Shown here: in pieces, positions 36,113-48,174 of the stretch
Layout: the number at the start of each line of letters is the position of its first letter
Numbering within the stretch: the first letter of the stretch is position 1
Origin: Endocalyx cinctus
Taxonomy: Eukaryota > Ascomycota > Sordariomycetes > Amphisphaeriales > Apiosporaceae
Assembly (NCBI GenBank): GCA_001600455.1
Contig: BCKC01000004.1
Span: 2,592,915 to 2,656,914, forward strand
Direction of reading: 5' to 3'
DNA length: 64,000 bases
Notes under the pieces: generated by a model
Told to the model about the DNA's origin: nothing
Database searches by the model: none
What the model saw: only the letters and a program-made list of their open reading frames with translations
Made by a program: the position numbers and the translations under genes

Positions 36113-37995
36113 CTATTCTCTGATATGAGTTAACGTTCACGGCCCAACCAGCTTATTGCCGTCCTATTCTTTTATGTGCGTTGCTCTTTCGAGGCTTGCA
36201 CCCGTGTTTTATGTAATATAAATAATTATCATCACCGAAAACAAAAATAGTTTTCTTCCGCCAATAGATAGATCCAACTGTGGAAGCAAGCAAATCTTCG
36301 TGTTCCTAAATACAGTCTCTACACAAATATAAGTCTAAGCTCATTGGTAGCCAAGCAGTAAGCCTGTACTTATCCGTTATTATAATCCTTTGGTCATTAG
36401 GGATATTCTGGAGATTTGCGAGAGACGATAGAAGTGAAACTATAAAAGTAAAGCTCAATACCTTACTATTATAATATTTTACTTTTTATGGACTTTATGT
36501 AAGTAATCTGAAGATATTGGCAACGCACTCTCGCAATCGTTCGGGACAGCTACTCACATCCCCCCTTCACATTTTTTCTCGTGCTCACATCCATATCATC
36601 TTTACTTATCCAAATAATCAGATGTCGAGGTAATTACTAGAAGAGTTACCTGCTCATGTAACCTTTCAGTAATAATATAGAGATCTAAATATCGGACGAG
36701 CCTTTGTTTTATTTCTGTTAGTATTTCTCCTCATGATTATCTTCGGATTCTTGATTTGATCCAAACAATCGAACCATCTACCGTGTATTATATAAATATT
36801 ACCGTAAGATCCACTCAGAAAAATGACAGTGAGGAAATTTTTCATGAAATCATTGTAACTGTGTTCGTGGCAGTGTTATCACACCGCTAATCCTGAAGAC
36901 TCTTCTACTATATAACCTAACATCTTCTATATCTCACTGTTCTGAACATTGCTTTGATCACGAACGCAGTTCGAAAGTATTACCTGTGATGAAGAAACAA
37001 TGAGTTAGCAGTCTATCATCATAGCCTGAAAATGACATCTAATTACTGTAAACTGTAATAATCTTCCTATCTCCCAGTGTTCTTGCGAGCATTGTTCTAC
37101 TGAGTCATGCTGGATGCGTCAGACAATATTCTATTTAGTCGATATTGCTGTTACTTGTTACTGATAAGTTCCTTCTGCTACGAAACGCCTATATCTCGGT
37201 GTTCGACTTCATCACGACCATCCCGTCTCTGCAAATAAACTTGTCAATGTGACTCGAGTCACGATCTCCTGAGACAACTACCAAATACATCGTTCTCAAT
37301 ACATTGAAACATTCTCTGTTTTCTCTGAAAAGTTTAATTCCCTAAGAGACATTCAAAAAATTGCCCGTAGGTTGCATAGAAATCATGAGCATTAATTAAC
37401 TCATATCCCTCGGCTGCCTCACCTTATGAGTTCCCCCCTTTGAACCATAACGACTCATTGCTATGCACTCTCTATTACGCTATCAAGCGCATTGGGTAAT
37501 TCATTCACTCTTGGATTCTCCCTCAATGGGACTCTTCCAAATGTTTGCTCCCTCTTGACTATTAGTACACGCGCACCGATGAATAATGTCATTGTTCTTG
37601 ATTATTCTAATATTCTCCTAATAACATTATTGAATGCACCTGAAGATGTTATGGAATGGATTATTGTTCTTTAATAATACAATGCCCCCCCTGGAAACAC
37701 CATTGTATTTTTCCTTTCGGGAAGTGCATTGTATTAATGTTCTATCTTGAATATAATAAATCTGATACTAATCAAATTTATATATAATTACTATTACTAC
37801 CCTCCTTCTATTTTCTTCATACTTCCTCCCAAAAGCAATCCCTTCCTTGCCTACTTTTTCATCTTGAAGGTCTAGTAACTTGTCTCCATACTCTTCATAG
37901 TTGTATTGCAACTCTTTTGAACCTATCCGTCACCAAACGATATACTCTCAGATCCTCGCAAATTTCTCGTGTCACGATAAACATCGGTAGAAATC
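36113..37995. other. AT-rich intergenic region
   Basis: 1.9 kb between two plus-strand genes with no convincing ORF. Loosely similar phrases (CTATATCTCACTGTTC, CTATCTCCCAGTGTTC, CTATATCTCGGTGTTC) recur at about 36928, 37069 and 37190, perhaps an old degenerate repeat. A stem-forming inverted repeat lies at 37675-37736. Confidence 0.5.
37675..37736. repeat. Perfect 11-bp inverted repeat with 40-base loop
   Basis: TAATACAATGC at 37675-37685 is the exact complement of GCATTGTATTA at 37726-37736. A third partial copy (CATTGTATT) sits in the loop. It is about 260 bases upstream of the gene starting at 37996. Confidence 0.85.
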
Positions 37996-38996
37996 ATGCC
38001 TGCGAAGACAGAGAAGAAACGTCGAACTCAAGATGATATACAAGAAGAACGAGCGTCTAGGAAGCGGTTGAGGACCAGCTGGAGATCTGGAGCCACCGAG
38101 GAAGACAAAGCTAGAGCAATACGCTTTGCCCTCAACAACTTTGTGGGAGGTAAACAATATAGCTGGTTAAATCAAGTGAGTCACATCTTTGGTCTTGTCT
38201 TATTAAAATATGCCACACGAAAAGCCTTGGTACGATATATATTAATCTTTAGAAAACTTTTGACGCCTGTCCTTATGATAAGCGTCTCTGTCTGAACTAT
38301 CCCCATTGAATTTAGAAAATATATTTAGAAACTATTGTAATGAAAGTATACACTGATGGTTGGCAATGATATATTAGAGCAAGGATTATTATTCCAGTAT
38401 TCCAAACCTGCCACAAGACCCCCAGAAGAGCTCGACGAGCAAGGCTTCTGGCGTAAAAGAAAAAGTTGACTCTGATCCTAGCACAAGCGAGGTATCCGTG
38501 GAACAGTTGGAGGATATTCTGGAGGCAGAGTTGGCGGCAGAGTCTGAGTCCGAGTCCAAGATATTGAACGGCAGTGACAGTCATCACTCGCTAGCCAAAG
38601 ATAGTGAGGTGAACTCCGTTCATGACAATTCCATATTTGGAGACTTTGAGGCCGGTGAAGACACGGCAGCCTCGGTTGATGACGATAAGAGTGAATCGCC
38701 TATCAACGACCTCGAACTACAAGCAGAGTTTGAGGCACTGTTTGACGAAGATGACGTCTCATCCGACGAACCTTCGCATGTCGATGTTCCAGAGCCCCCG
38801 ATGTAAGTAGATTTCAGATCTATGAATTCTATTTCCTTTCCCGTCACTTTGAGATTCAAGCCTATTTAGCATTCATATGTTAATTTCGTGCTAACAAAAT
38901 AGTCAATTTAGGAGCCAGACTAGTCGTCCTAAAGAGGAGCATAGTCCAGCAGCGGGGTGCATAATCATCGACCTGACTGGAGATGATGATGAATAG
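37996..38996 (+). CDS. Small nuclear-type acidic protein with a C-terminal SUMO-interaction-like motif
   Basis: I do not recognise a named family. The best model has three exons: 37996-38175, 38384-38802 and 38903-38996, about 230 codons. The N-terminus is basic (MPAKTEKKRRTQ, then RASRKRLRTSWRSG) and resembles a nuclear signal, followed by a helix-like segment (TEEDKARAIRFALNNFVGGK). The middle is Ser/Glu/Asp-rich. The last residues, CIIIDLTGDDDE, have the hydrophobic core plus acidic tail of a SUMO-interacting motif. The second exon's acceptor is uncertain: AG at 38382-38383 and at 38376-38377 both keep frame. An extra micro-exon after TTTAG near 38253 is also possible. The third exon is well fixed by frame and GTAAGT..ATAG borders. 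Confidence 0.65.
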
Positions 38997-40677
38997 ATGG
39001 GAAAGGACGGTTAATTACGATGCAGATGACGGATGCCAAATCACCGACAGAGACGAATGGCGACCGCAACGGAGACGGTAATCTGCAATAACCTCTAACA
39101 TCTTTCACTTTGGAAATAATGCGGTCTGAATTTCCCACAGCAGAGGAATATAGGCACGTCGCGCTCATATTTTGCACTGGTCCACCTCCAATACCAGCGC
39201 AATGAGACCTCGTATCAAGCCTAGAGAGGCGAACGATACCGGATTTCTGGGCGTTTGATAGGCTCAGTATCGTCAGATGGTTATAGAAATTGACTGACGC
39301 GAGAGGATCATGTATGGGTGGTTGATTTTACGGAATTTTAGGTGTTAATTATCACGGCAGAATCATGAAGAAGCATGGAAAATGATTTCTCCTGAATTAG
39401 ATACCCCACTTTTACGACATAACGACGAAGATACGGCAACTTCTCTTCTAAAGGCTGATGTTTAGGGAGAGGAGACATGTTAGATAGAATATAGAACGAC
39501 TGAAGATAATGATAGACATATATTAGACACTTAGACAACGAATGAGTGAGACCTGCGTTGGCGTGGTGGTAGGCTTTATAAGTGATTACCCCTTAGTTTC
39601 CTCTCGGGACGGTTGAAAGTAATTCTATGCTAGGTATAAAAACGAATACCAATAATTGAAGTGATTTATAAGTCTTATTTTCACTTACAAGTGTACATAT
39701 GATGAATACCAATATGCACTATTTATACCGGGGATATTCTAACATGATAGCATATTAAGGAAGAAGATCATGCCGTGATATTTTGTAATTATTTCAACAT
39801 ATTTCCAACGATTTCCTAACGATGAGGTTGATCTAAATATGAATCATTTTATTTTCCGAGTTAGTATTGCTCCAACGTGAAATGGGCTGCGTTTTCTGTA
39901 GTTGATACTGGTCTTGTGTGAAGTATCTGATCCTTCGCTGATTATCATGCATTTACCTACAACCACTGCCTAATGAAAACGTAAACTTGTGACGTAAGAA
40001 ACAGACTGTACGAGAAGGTGCTTCATAGCTTCCCCCACGGAATTTCATACTTATATCTACCTAGGTATAATGGATACATCCATACAAGTAAGTATACATC
40101 TATGGATATATCCTTAATGGATATATCCTTACTACCGTTTAAACATGCACACATCCAATACCTTCCGAAAAATAAAATCAAAATCTACCTCTTTTGGCCC
40201 CGCGTAAGGTACCTACTTACCTAGGTAATTATTATGATATTATGGTATTTTGGATGGTATCATTCCTCTCCTACCCTCCCGGACACCTTTCAATGATCAA
40301 TCATTAAGCGTGACGTAACAATTTGCACCTACCACCCGTGGACCTAATCGGACTGAATTACTATCTAACACTAGGCAGGCAACCCTTATCTAAGTACTTA
40401 CCTAGGTAATATCTATTATTCTCAATCTTCATCCATTGTCCAGAAGCAGAATACAATTTCAGTATTCAGTTGGTATTCGATAATGCATGAGGAATGCTTG
40501 GCCTGATAATTATTTGAATCACACGCCTCATTGTTCATCTTTCGGAAACATTTTCTATATATTATTTTCGATCTCGTCCTTCCCTTCTAGTCGACCAATT
40601 TCTCTCCGTATACAATCATCGGGAATATTAACGCTCGTAAATATATTTACTCAGCTATTGATTATTAAATTCCAGAA
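38997..40677. other. AT-rich intergenic region
   Basis: 1.7 kb without a supportable gene. AGGTACCT-like words cluster at 40060-40410. This region should contain the 3' UTR of the preceding gene and the promoter of the next. Confidence 0.5.
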
Positions 40678-42342
40678 ATGGCACATCCAGACGAAAACCA
40701 AGACAAAAAGGCTCCTCCCATTCCTACTTTTTGTCAAGGACATGGTGGAGCAAAGAAAGTCACACCTATCCAGCCTCCTTTACCATCATCTAACACCAAG
40801 ACGCTTTGTCCTCCCAAGTCTAAAGCTAAGACCGGAAAAACACCCTCCAGCCGTTCTCCCTCGGTCAGTCTTTATCAAGGTCATCGCGGCGGTCTTTACG
40901 TCTCTTCCCCGCGTACGCCTTCAACATCTGGGACCCCCGATTCTCCTTCTACTATTCGCCCAGGGACTGAGCAGCATGCTGTACCCACTGCCCCTGTTTG
41001 GATTTCTCCTTCCATTTCAGTGTCCCGGGAAGTGGATCCCTTTGTGACCGTTACGACTGAATCTTCGGATGATGCTCGAGTCTACCGGCGCCCAACCTTT
41101 CATATACAATCGAGAGATGAATCAAGGATGCCAACTTCGATGGGGATGGGCTCCGAGGAATCAAGACATAGTGTTGAACAGGCGCATACCTCGGTTTCGG
41201 CTTCCGCTCCCGCTCCCGACCCCGCTCCCGCCCCTGAGCCAATACCTGAGCCAATGCCTGCTGCTGCGCAGATGGTTGCCAATCACCACTGGCCTGGTAC
41301 CTGGTCCGCAGCACGGGTTCCTTTTGCAGATTTACCATACAATATCTTCACCTCCTTGGAAAACACCATGCGAGCGAATGGAGTCAATGACCTGGTCGAT
41401 TTTACCTGGATGAATAGCAGTAAGAATTGATTTAATCTATTTTTATTTTATTTTAATTTTTTTTATTTATTTCTGTATTGTATAGGAAATGTCATTTACT
41501 AATAACGTGTTGTTGTAGTTCAACTCGGGATTGGCCTCGGAATCCAGGCATATAGGAGTGCGCTCATGGTTGAGTTAGAATCGGAAGGACGTCTCTTTGG
41601 TCACACGGTACAAGCACCAATCCAAGGCACCACTCGTCGAGTTACTCGACATATGATTGAGAGAGAATCAAACGAGTACTTTGACCGTTTGCAGGCTGCT
41701 AGAGCGGCAGAACTTTTTATCGCGGACTCGATGCGAACAGGCTTAAGAATACAGCAACACGGAGTACAATCTGCTACGAGCGCGAACAATTGCGTTCCCA
41801 GCTACACCCCGGGAGACTGCCCTGCAGATACTGATACTCCCCGTCTTCCTGTTTATCCAAACCATGTACCTGATCCGACCAGTTCTCAATATCGCGCCGA
41901 CATCATCTCTCAGCAACCAATACCTGCCCAAGAACAGACTGGCGGAAACGTAAGTATACATAAAGGACTATATCCCGGCACCGGTAACGCCACCGAGGGA
42001 CAGAACCAGGCCAATGTCGGCGGAAATTTTCAAGATTCAAGTGGACAGCAAGTCTGCGTTCCTACGGGTGTTCCTACGGCTGGTAGTTCCAGTAGCCAAT
42101 TTCCTATCGGTGTTAGATTCAGTGGTTGGGAAGCTCAGAGCCAAGTAATGCCGATAAACACGTCCCGAAATGTTGTAATACCAGCCGGCATTCCCGTCCT
42201 CGGAGCACCCACAGATCAGAGAGACTGGCACGAAGGTTTCGCCACTCAAATTCAAGGGGACAACCTGGAAATAGATTCTTCTGCGACAGCGGGTTCCGGA
42301 CAAAGCGCAGATGATGATAACGAAATGGATTTTGACAGCTAA
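40678..42342 (+). CDS. Pro/Ser-rich, largely disordered protein of unknown function
   Basis: Two exons (40678-41419 and 41519-42342) give 521 codons. The first exon encodes a Pro/Ser/Thr-rich region, an APAPDPAPAPEPIPEP repeat near residues 179-195, and a more ordered stretch (WSAARVPFADLPYNIFTSLE, then VDFTWMNS). The second exon starts with an ordered part, IQLGIGLGIQAYRSALMVEL, then RRVTRHMIERESNEYFDRLQ. This core spans the intron, so the splice is well supported. The remainder is low complexity and ends in an acidic DDDNEMDFDS. I find no known domain. The core (about residues 205-320) might be a small helical domain. Confidence 0.7.
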
Positions 42343-44101
42343 ATGCATACTCATTTCTTCGGAAAGATGTACTATTATAGCCGTTATACTCAAGATATCT
42401 TGCACGGGGCAAGTTTGAAAGTCAACTTTACGTTTTATCTCGTTAAGTCGGTTTCCGAGTTGAATAGTCTGGATTCCTGGATGAGCAAGAAACACCTAAG
42501 CTAGGATTCGGGGGAGCAAATATCTGCTGGTTTGCGATTCGAGCTGGACTATAATTAGTGTTCAGCGGTAATTAGTTTTCTTTCTTTCTTTCTTTTTTCT
42601 TCTTTTCCCTCTGAGCGGATTCCATGATGGTGGTGTCACAGAGTGAAGCGATGTTAAGATGTAACCCCAAGGGGCTGATCTGGGCTGTCTGGCTACTCAT
42701 AAGAAAAACAGCAGATAAATAGATAAATATCTAATTAAGCAGTCCAACCAACTGTTGAGGTTTTTATGCAAGTCCTGTTATTACTACGTAGATGTAAATG
42801 AAATAAGACGAAGCCCTTTATACCGGTGACTACTTCGTAAAAGTTAAGTAAGTATCCAGGTAGGTAGTGTAGTATTACACTAACACCGAATCGCCTGGAA
42901 TCGCACCACACCACACCACATTCATTACATTACATTGCATTATGCACTACCTAGCAGACCTAGGTACGCACTACGCATTACACGTACTACACCGACTACC
43001 GTATGTGTAAGTATAAAAAGTACACCAAAAAAAAAAAAAATTATAAATTAATGAATATTACAGTACTCCGGACGCACTCAATCTAGTTTATTTATTACTT
43101 TACTATTTTATTGTAAAATCAACCATCTATCGAAGTCAAGCAACATCCACGAGCTGGCAGCTGGGTCGTAATCGATCTATTATTGATACCTGCTTACTCG
43201 CTATTTCTCCGCACCTAACCAGCTAACCTAGCTACTTAGGCAGCCTGGCGGCATGTGTATGGTATATACGCATAATATTACGGTGACGGTGACAACTCTA
43301 GCATTCGTCAAATCTCCCTCCTCCCCAATGAAATTTAAAAAGGTCATAATTTAAATATCGAATAACTTTGCTTATAAGCACCGGTCCTCAGGCTAGCATT
43401 ATCCGGTCTGACTTGGTCGGGTTCACGAGTAGTGTAACCGGAGAACTATTTAGTATCACTGATTCATTCTCTTAAAAAAAAAATTGGTAGGTAAAATTAA
43501 CTCGATCGGAGTTGGGCGAAGTTATAGTAGCATTGACCTGTCTAGTTCATAGTATCCATATACATCCATTACATTACATATACTACATCCATACATCCAT
43601 ACATCCATACGTACATGCTAGAACCTGCATGCAGCCACTCTAATCCTTACCGTTCTTTCCGCCCCCCTCAAGACATTCCGGTTTCTTCAGCACTTATTGC
43701 TGAGCTTTATGCATCTTTATTTTTATTTTTTCATTAGGTGCCTAGCAGCGCCTAGCAGCCCGCAGCTAGGGTGAACGAACCTCTCGAGCTCCTCTCTCGT
43801 GAGCTTTTAGGAAAGGATCAGACGACATTGTTTAACCATTATTATACGACTGATGTTTTCTTATCACATTACCATCATTAGGTGATATTAAATCGTTTAC
43901 ATCCTATCCTGCAACATACTTTACTCAACAGAAGAGAGTGTGTAAGAATAGAGAGGTAAAGGGAAAAAAGACGGGAAAGGATTCAAAATATGATCACACG
44001 ATTCAAGTCCGCATTGAGTATGTTAAGGTAGTTGATTATAAAATAAGTTAAAACTACTACACCATACTGTACGAAACCCCCACAAGGTACTACGCAACAC
44101 A
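42343..44101. other. AT-rich intergenic region with short tandem repeats
   Basis: 1.8 kb without a gene. It contains TTTC runs after 42577, a (CACAC/CATTA) stretch at 42905-42940, a poly-A run near 43026-43039, AGGTA-type words at 42845-42965 and an ATACATCC array at 43583-43610. Confidence 0.5.
43583..43610. repeat. (ATACATCC)n tandem repeat, about three copies
   Basis: Three near-perfect eight-base units in tandem, flanked by looser ACATTACAT and TACATCCAT copies from 43558. Confidence 0.8.
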
Positions 44102-46125
44102 ATGGAACCAACCGATTTGCAATCCAATTCTACGACATTCCCGGAGAGTTCGTCTATCCGCCTTCAAAGTCAAAATGAACGACATATACCCAATCTCGAT
44201 TCCTCTAAAGTTAATCAGACTTGCCAGGGCCAGGGGTCAGCTAGCATTATAGAGGGTGCTAGTCAGCCTGACGCTATTCCTGCCTGCGCGCCCTTGTGTA
44301 AGTCCTAACCTAAGTATTTATTTATACGTGCCGTATATTTATTTCAAATAAAACCCTCTCCGATTCCCTTCGTCTTGATTTTCTCCGAGCTTCTTCTTCT
44401 TCGTCCCTTGTTTTTTTTTGTTTTTCCTTCTCTTTCTTTCGTCGCCATTTACTTTGGCAAGCTTGGCTCTGGACCGGCTGAAAACTTTCTATACACCCAT
44501 TTCTATCTAGCCTTTCCTCCTCCTAATACTTGGCATGCTTCTTGCATTCGAGCTGACTGACTTCGTAAACGCCGTCTATAGCTATACCGCCACCTGCGCC
44601 GGATGGCGCCTCTCACCATATAACTTCAACAAACACACCCTCCGCCAATACAATTGTTCACGGTACTTCCCCGCACCCCGCATTGACTGCATCTCTACCT
44701 CAATCTGTGAACAATAGTGCCCAAGGCGATAATAGTCTAGAAATTCCTAAAGACTCGGTTTCTAAAAAGAGGCAGTCCGGCTCTTCACCTATGATGCTGT
44801 TCTCTGACCTGTATAAGTCTCCTAAATCGCCCTTATCACGATTCCGGACACATTCGCAACCGGTCTTGCTCGACCCGGACTACGACCCTGACCTCGTGAG
44901 CCGTGACAAGGCCAAACAGAAGGATGCCGTCAAACGCTTCCTGTCAACCAAGATTCGAAATGATTGGGAATTCCAGTGGCCTGCGATAATCGATGCATCC
45001 AGTGCAGAACACGCGGGGGCGGAGACCAGTGCTTTGACTGTATCAGATAACAAACCCACGCCAGACGCAGCTGTAACCGACAAGTCGCCGGATTCAGAGA
45101 GAGCCGGAGCCGGTTTGCCCGCGGAGGAAGATGATGACGAAGATACGATATCAGTATACAGTACGGTATCCGATGATCCCATCCACTGGTGCCCCAGGGC
45201 CGAGTGGGCATCGGATTGGTCTGACGAAACTCACACGCCCGCCTTACCTTCAGCTTATCGCTTTGAGGATCCCGAAGATGTGGGGACGGCGGTAAAATCG
45301 GAGAAAATTGCCCAGAGTGCGAAGCGGAGAAGAGCTATCCGTGACGAGATGGAATGGAATTCTGGACTGGCTTGTTTTTCTGCCCGGCGAGACGCCTGGA
45401 CGTGTGCCAAGACCGCTCGCGTCCGGCCAAAAATTGCAACTCCGGCCGCCGCCTCTCCGGCATCTCGACGTCTCTCATTCTGGCGTTTCTCCGTTCCGAC
45501 TTCGCCGACGTCACCCACCGAAGCACCGACTAGTGCAGGTACACGTACTTCGGGGGACACGACGGCCGTGGCATCTTCGGATGCCGATTCGAAAGAGACG
45601 AAAGCCAAGCGAGACTCGTCTTTGTACCCGGTGGAAGTCCTCATTCCTATACCGCCGCCGTTGTTACCCGCCGCGAATCCTATGCGTGCTTCTATTACAC
45701 CATCCAGCTATTCCTCAATTTACGATAAGATTGTGGTGCAATCGATGACGCCGGCATGTCCGGTGAATCTTAAAGATATGACGCGTGCGCTCGTTGCTGG
45801 TTGGCAACGAGATGGCGAATGGCCGCCGAGAGCAGCCGAGGTCCCCCCGGTAGTCGCGGTTCGCAAAAAGAAGAAGAGCAACGCTTCCGGAAGCGGAAAT
45901 CCAAGCTCTGGGAGAAGAATGAGTTTCAATTTTCTGGGACGGAAACAAAGCGTGGGCGGAGACCCGAACCCGACAATAATGGCCGCTTCATCGCAAGCTG
46001 ATAGAGAGGAAGAGGCCAACGGTGCTGGAAGAGGCATCAGGAAAAGTATACAGAGAGTACTAGGCCTAGGCCACGAGAGAACGAGCAGTAATGATAATAA
46101 CCAACAAACCCTCGCCGGAAACTGA
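44102..46125 (+). CDS. Ser/Pro-rich fungal protein of unknown function
   Basis: Two exons, 44102-44297 and 44582-46125, give 579 codons; the 284-base intron is the longest of the plus-strand genes here. The N-terminal 130 residues are disordered. A conserved-looking block follows at about 150-195: MLFSDLYKSPKSPLSRFRTH, then VLLDPDYDPDLVSRDKAKQK and AVKRFLSTKIRNDWEFQWP. Further on come an acidic segment with EEDDDEDTISVYSTVSDDP, a tryptophan-bearing part (WCPRAEWASDWSD) and a second ordered patch near residue 450 (ALVAGWQRDGEWPPRAAEVP). The tail is basic and Ser-rich. No membrane segment is seen. I cannot assign a function; a scaffold or signalling adaptor is only a guess. The splice is supported by continuity of the Pro/Ser-rich frame through CTATAG at 44576-44581. 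Confidence 0.75.
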
Positions 46126-47172
46126 GATGGTCATTGGCTACGAAAATTATGGGCATATGAACATATTCCAAGATTTATTGTTGAATAGACTGGAATTATG
46201 AGGCGTGGCATCATAAAGACCGAAGAGCACAAATAATACGGTGCTCTTGGTTGACGTTTATATACATTTGCGTTTTTTTTTTCTTTTTCGTTTCTCTTCT
46301 ATCGAACTCACAATACCCAGCGCGGCATTTTCCCTTTTCTTTTTACGGCGTCTCGAGGCTTATTATTCTTACCACATCGAAAATAAATTCTAAGTAGCTT
46401 AGAATTTTAGACTCGCAGCACTTTTTAATAAATCAGATGTCCATTATTGAGCTTAACATGGGATTACGTGCTCTTGGAGCGGATAAATAATAGCCACAGC
46501 ATCTTAAGATGAGTTCATAAACTCTGCCAATTTTCCCTGATACGTAAAGTTCTAGGTATCAGGGCGTCTAATTGGATAAAACGGACAGAGCGGATTAATC
46601 AGCAACCACGCCAGCGCCTTTAACGTCATTGGATCATGACATTGTCATACATTGTCATCAGAAAGGCGTGGTGCGTGAGTGTCACAGATCCCGGATATAC
46701 TTAACTCGCAAATAACATATGTAATCAACATGTCCAATCTCAACAAAAGGTAATGCCGGCTAAGTAAATATACTCGCACACTACTCGAGTGGCTATCATC
46801 ATTGCCGGAGAAAGCCAATGCAGATCTCCTTTTGGGAAAGCTGATTCCTCAGCAAATGGCGCATCTATGTAATCTATATGGTAATCATTACGATAGAAAG
46901 AATATGCTGTTCCTCGAACTGGGTACCAGGAAAATCTACTTAAGGTTGCGGTGGCTTCCCTAATTCTGAATGGTAACTTTAAGGGATGATCAGCCTAACA
47001 GCTCTGCACGAATCAAGACCAAACCTGTCAAAAGACATTAAATTAAGCACTTAAGTTACGGTATTTTCAATCTGTTGATATTATTATTTTTGACGAGAAT
47101 CACCCCCTTAACTTCTTATCCCCTTTCCACTATTAGTCACTCTCGCACGAGAAAAAGATCTATCCGGGCACC
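46126..47172. promoter_or_regulatory. Intergenic region upstream of the GC-rich oxidoreductase gene
   Basis: 1 kb of AT-rich DNA with no ORF of interest. Its composition contrasts sharply with the following coding sequence. Confidence 0.5.
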
Positions 47173-48174
47173 ATGACGGAGACGATGAAAGCTATCGTTA
47201 TATCCAGCTTCGGTGGTCCAGAAGTGCTCACCTACGAAACCGTACCCAAACCCGTTCCAGCCGCGGGCGAGGTGCTGATCCGCGTCCACGCCTTTGGAGT
47301 CAACCACGCCGAGATGCATATGCGAAAGGGGGAATGGGACGAGTGGAACCCTATCACGGGGCTAGAATGCGTCGGCGTCGTCGAGGAGGCGGGCGAGGGG
47401 GAAGCCGAGGCCCTCTATCCCGCGGGGACCAAAGTCGTCGCGCTCATGGGCGGCCTCGGCCGCAGCCGGCCGGGCGGCTACGGCGAGTTCGCGGCGGTGC
47501 CCGCGACCAACGTGGCCGCGATCGAGACGAGCCTAGCGTGGGAGGACCTGGCCGCCGTGCCCGAGGTCTACGCGACGGCCTGGTCCTGCCTGTTCACCGT
47601 GCTGGACCTGCGTCGGGGCGAGCGCCTGCTGATCCGCGGCGCGACCAGCACCGTCGGGCAGGCGGCCCTGAGGCTCGCCGTCGACGCCGGCGCCGTCGTG
47701 ACCGCTACCACGCGCAGGGAGGAGAGGTTCGCGGGTCTGCGGAAGGCCGGCGCGGCCGAGGCGCTCCGCGAGAGGGATCGCCTCGACGAGGACCCGAGTA
47801 TCCTCGCGTCGCCCCGGTTCGACAAGACCCTCAACCTCGTCGGGAACCGGGTCCTGCTGGAATCCATCCGGATGACCCGTCCCGGCGGCAGGATGCTGCA
47901 GGCGGGCTGGCTGGGAGGGTTGACGCCCGTGGCGGATTTCAACCCCATGGTGCAGATGGAGTCCGGGGTCCACTTCAGCCTGTTCCACAGCAAGGTCATC
48001 GGCACGCCCGACTTCCCGCTCGAGCGGATACCGCTTCAGGAGATCGTCGGGAAGATCGCGATGGGGAGGTGGGAGGCTAAGCCGGCTAAGGTTTTCGAGT
48101 ACGGGGATATACGGAGCGCGCATCGCGCTTTGGACTCGCACGATGTAGGTGGGAAGATCGTGGTCAGGCATTGA
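47173..48174 (+). CDS. Zinc-free MDR oxidoreductase, quinone oxidoreductase-like
   Basis: A medium-chain dehydrogenase/reductase that should reduce quinones or enones with NADPH. The single exon encodes 333 residues from MTETMKAIVISSFGGPEVLT, the classic start of the zeta-crystallin/quinone reductase group. The substrate domain has GEVLIRVHAFGVNHAEMHMR. The coenzyme-binding loop is RGATSTVGQAALRLA at about residues 155-169, an AXXGXXG-type variant. The C-terminus has GGKIVVRH. Catalytic and structural zinc cysteines are missing, as expected. In TGLECVGVVEEAG and EFAAVP the usual GxDxxGxV is partly changed (E for D). The gene is very GC-rich with strong third-position G/C, lacks introns and is embedded in AT-rich DNA, so acquisition or strong codon bias is possible. 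Substrate unknown. Confidence 0.85.
   Translation: MTETMKAIVISSFGGPEVLTYETVPKPVPAAGEVLIRVHAFGVNHAEMHMRKGEWDEWNPITGLECVGVVEEAGEGEAEALYPAGTKVVALMGGLGRSRPGGYGEFAAVPATNVAAIETSLAWEDLAAVPEVYATAWSCLFTVLDLRRGERLLIRGATSTVGQAALRLAVDAGAVVTATTRREERFAGLRKAGAAEALRERDRLDEDPSILASPRFDKTLNLVGNRVLLESIRMTRPGGRMLQAGWLGGLTPVADFNPMVQMESGVHFSLFHSKVIGTPDFPLERIPLQEIVGKIAMGRWEAKPAKVFEYGDIRSAHRALDSHDVGGKIVVRH

Noticed and set aside
40487..41047. Plus-strand 186-codon frame overlapping the Pro-rich gene
   Set aside because: A shifted frame; the 40678 frame splices correctly into the next exon and this one does not.
47334..48080. Plus-strand 248-codon Arg/Gly-rich frame and long minus frames at 47533-48261
   Set aside because: Shadows of the GC-rich oxidoreductase gene, which has clear family motifs in its own frame.
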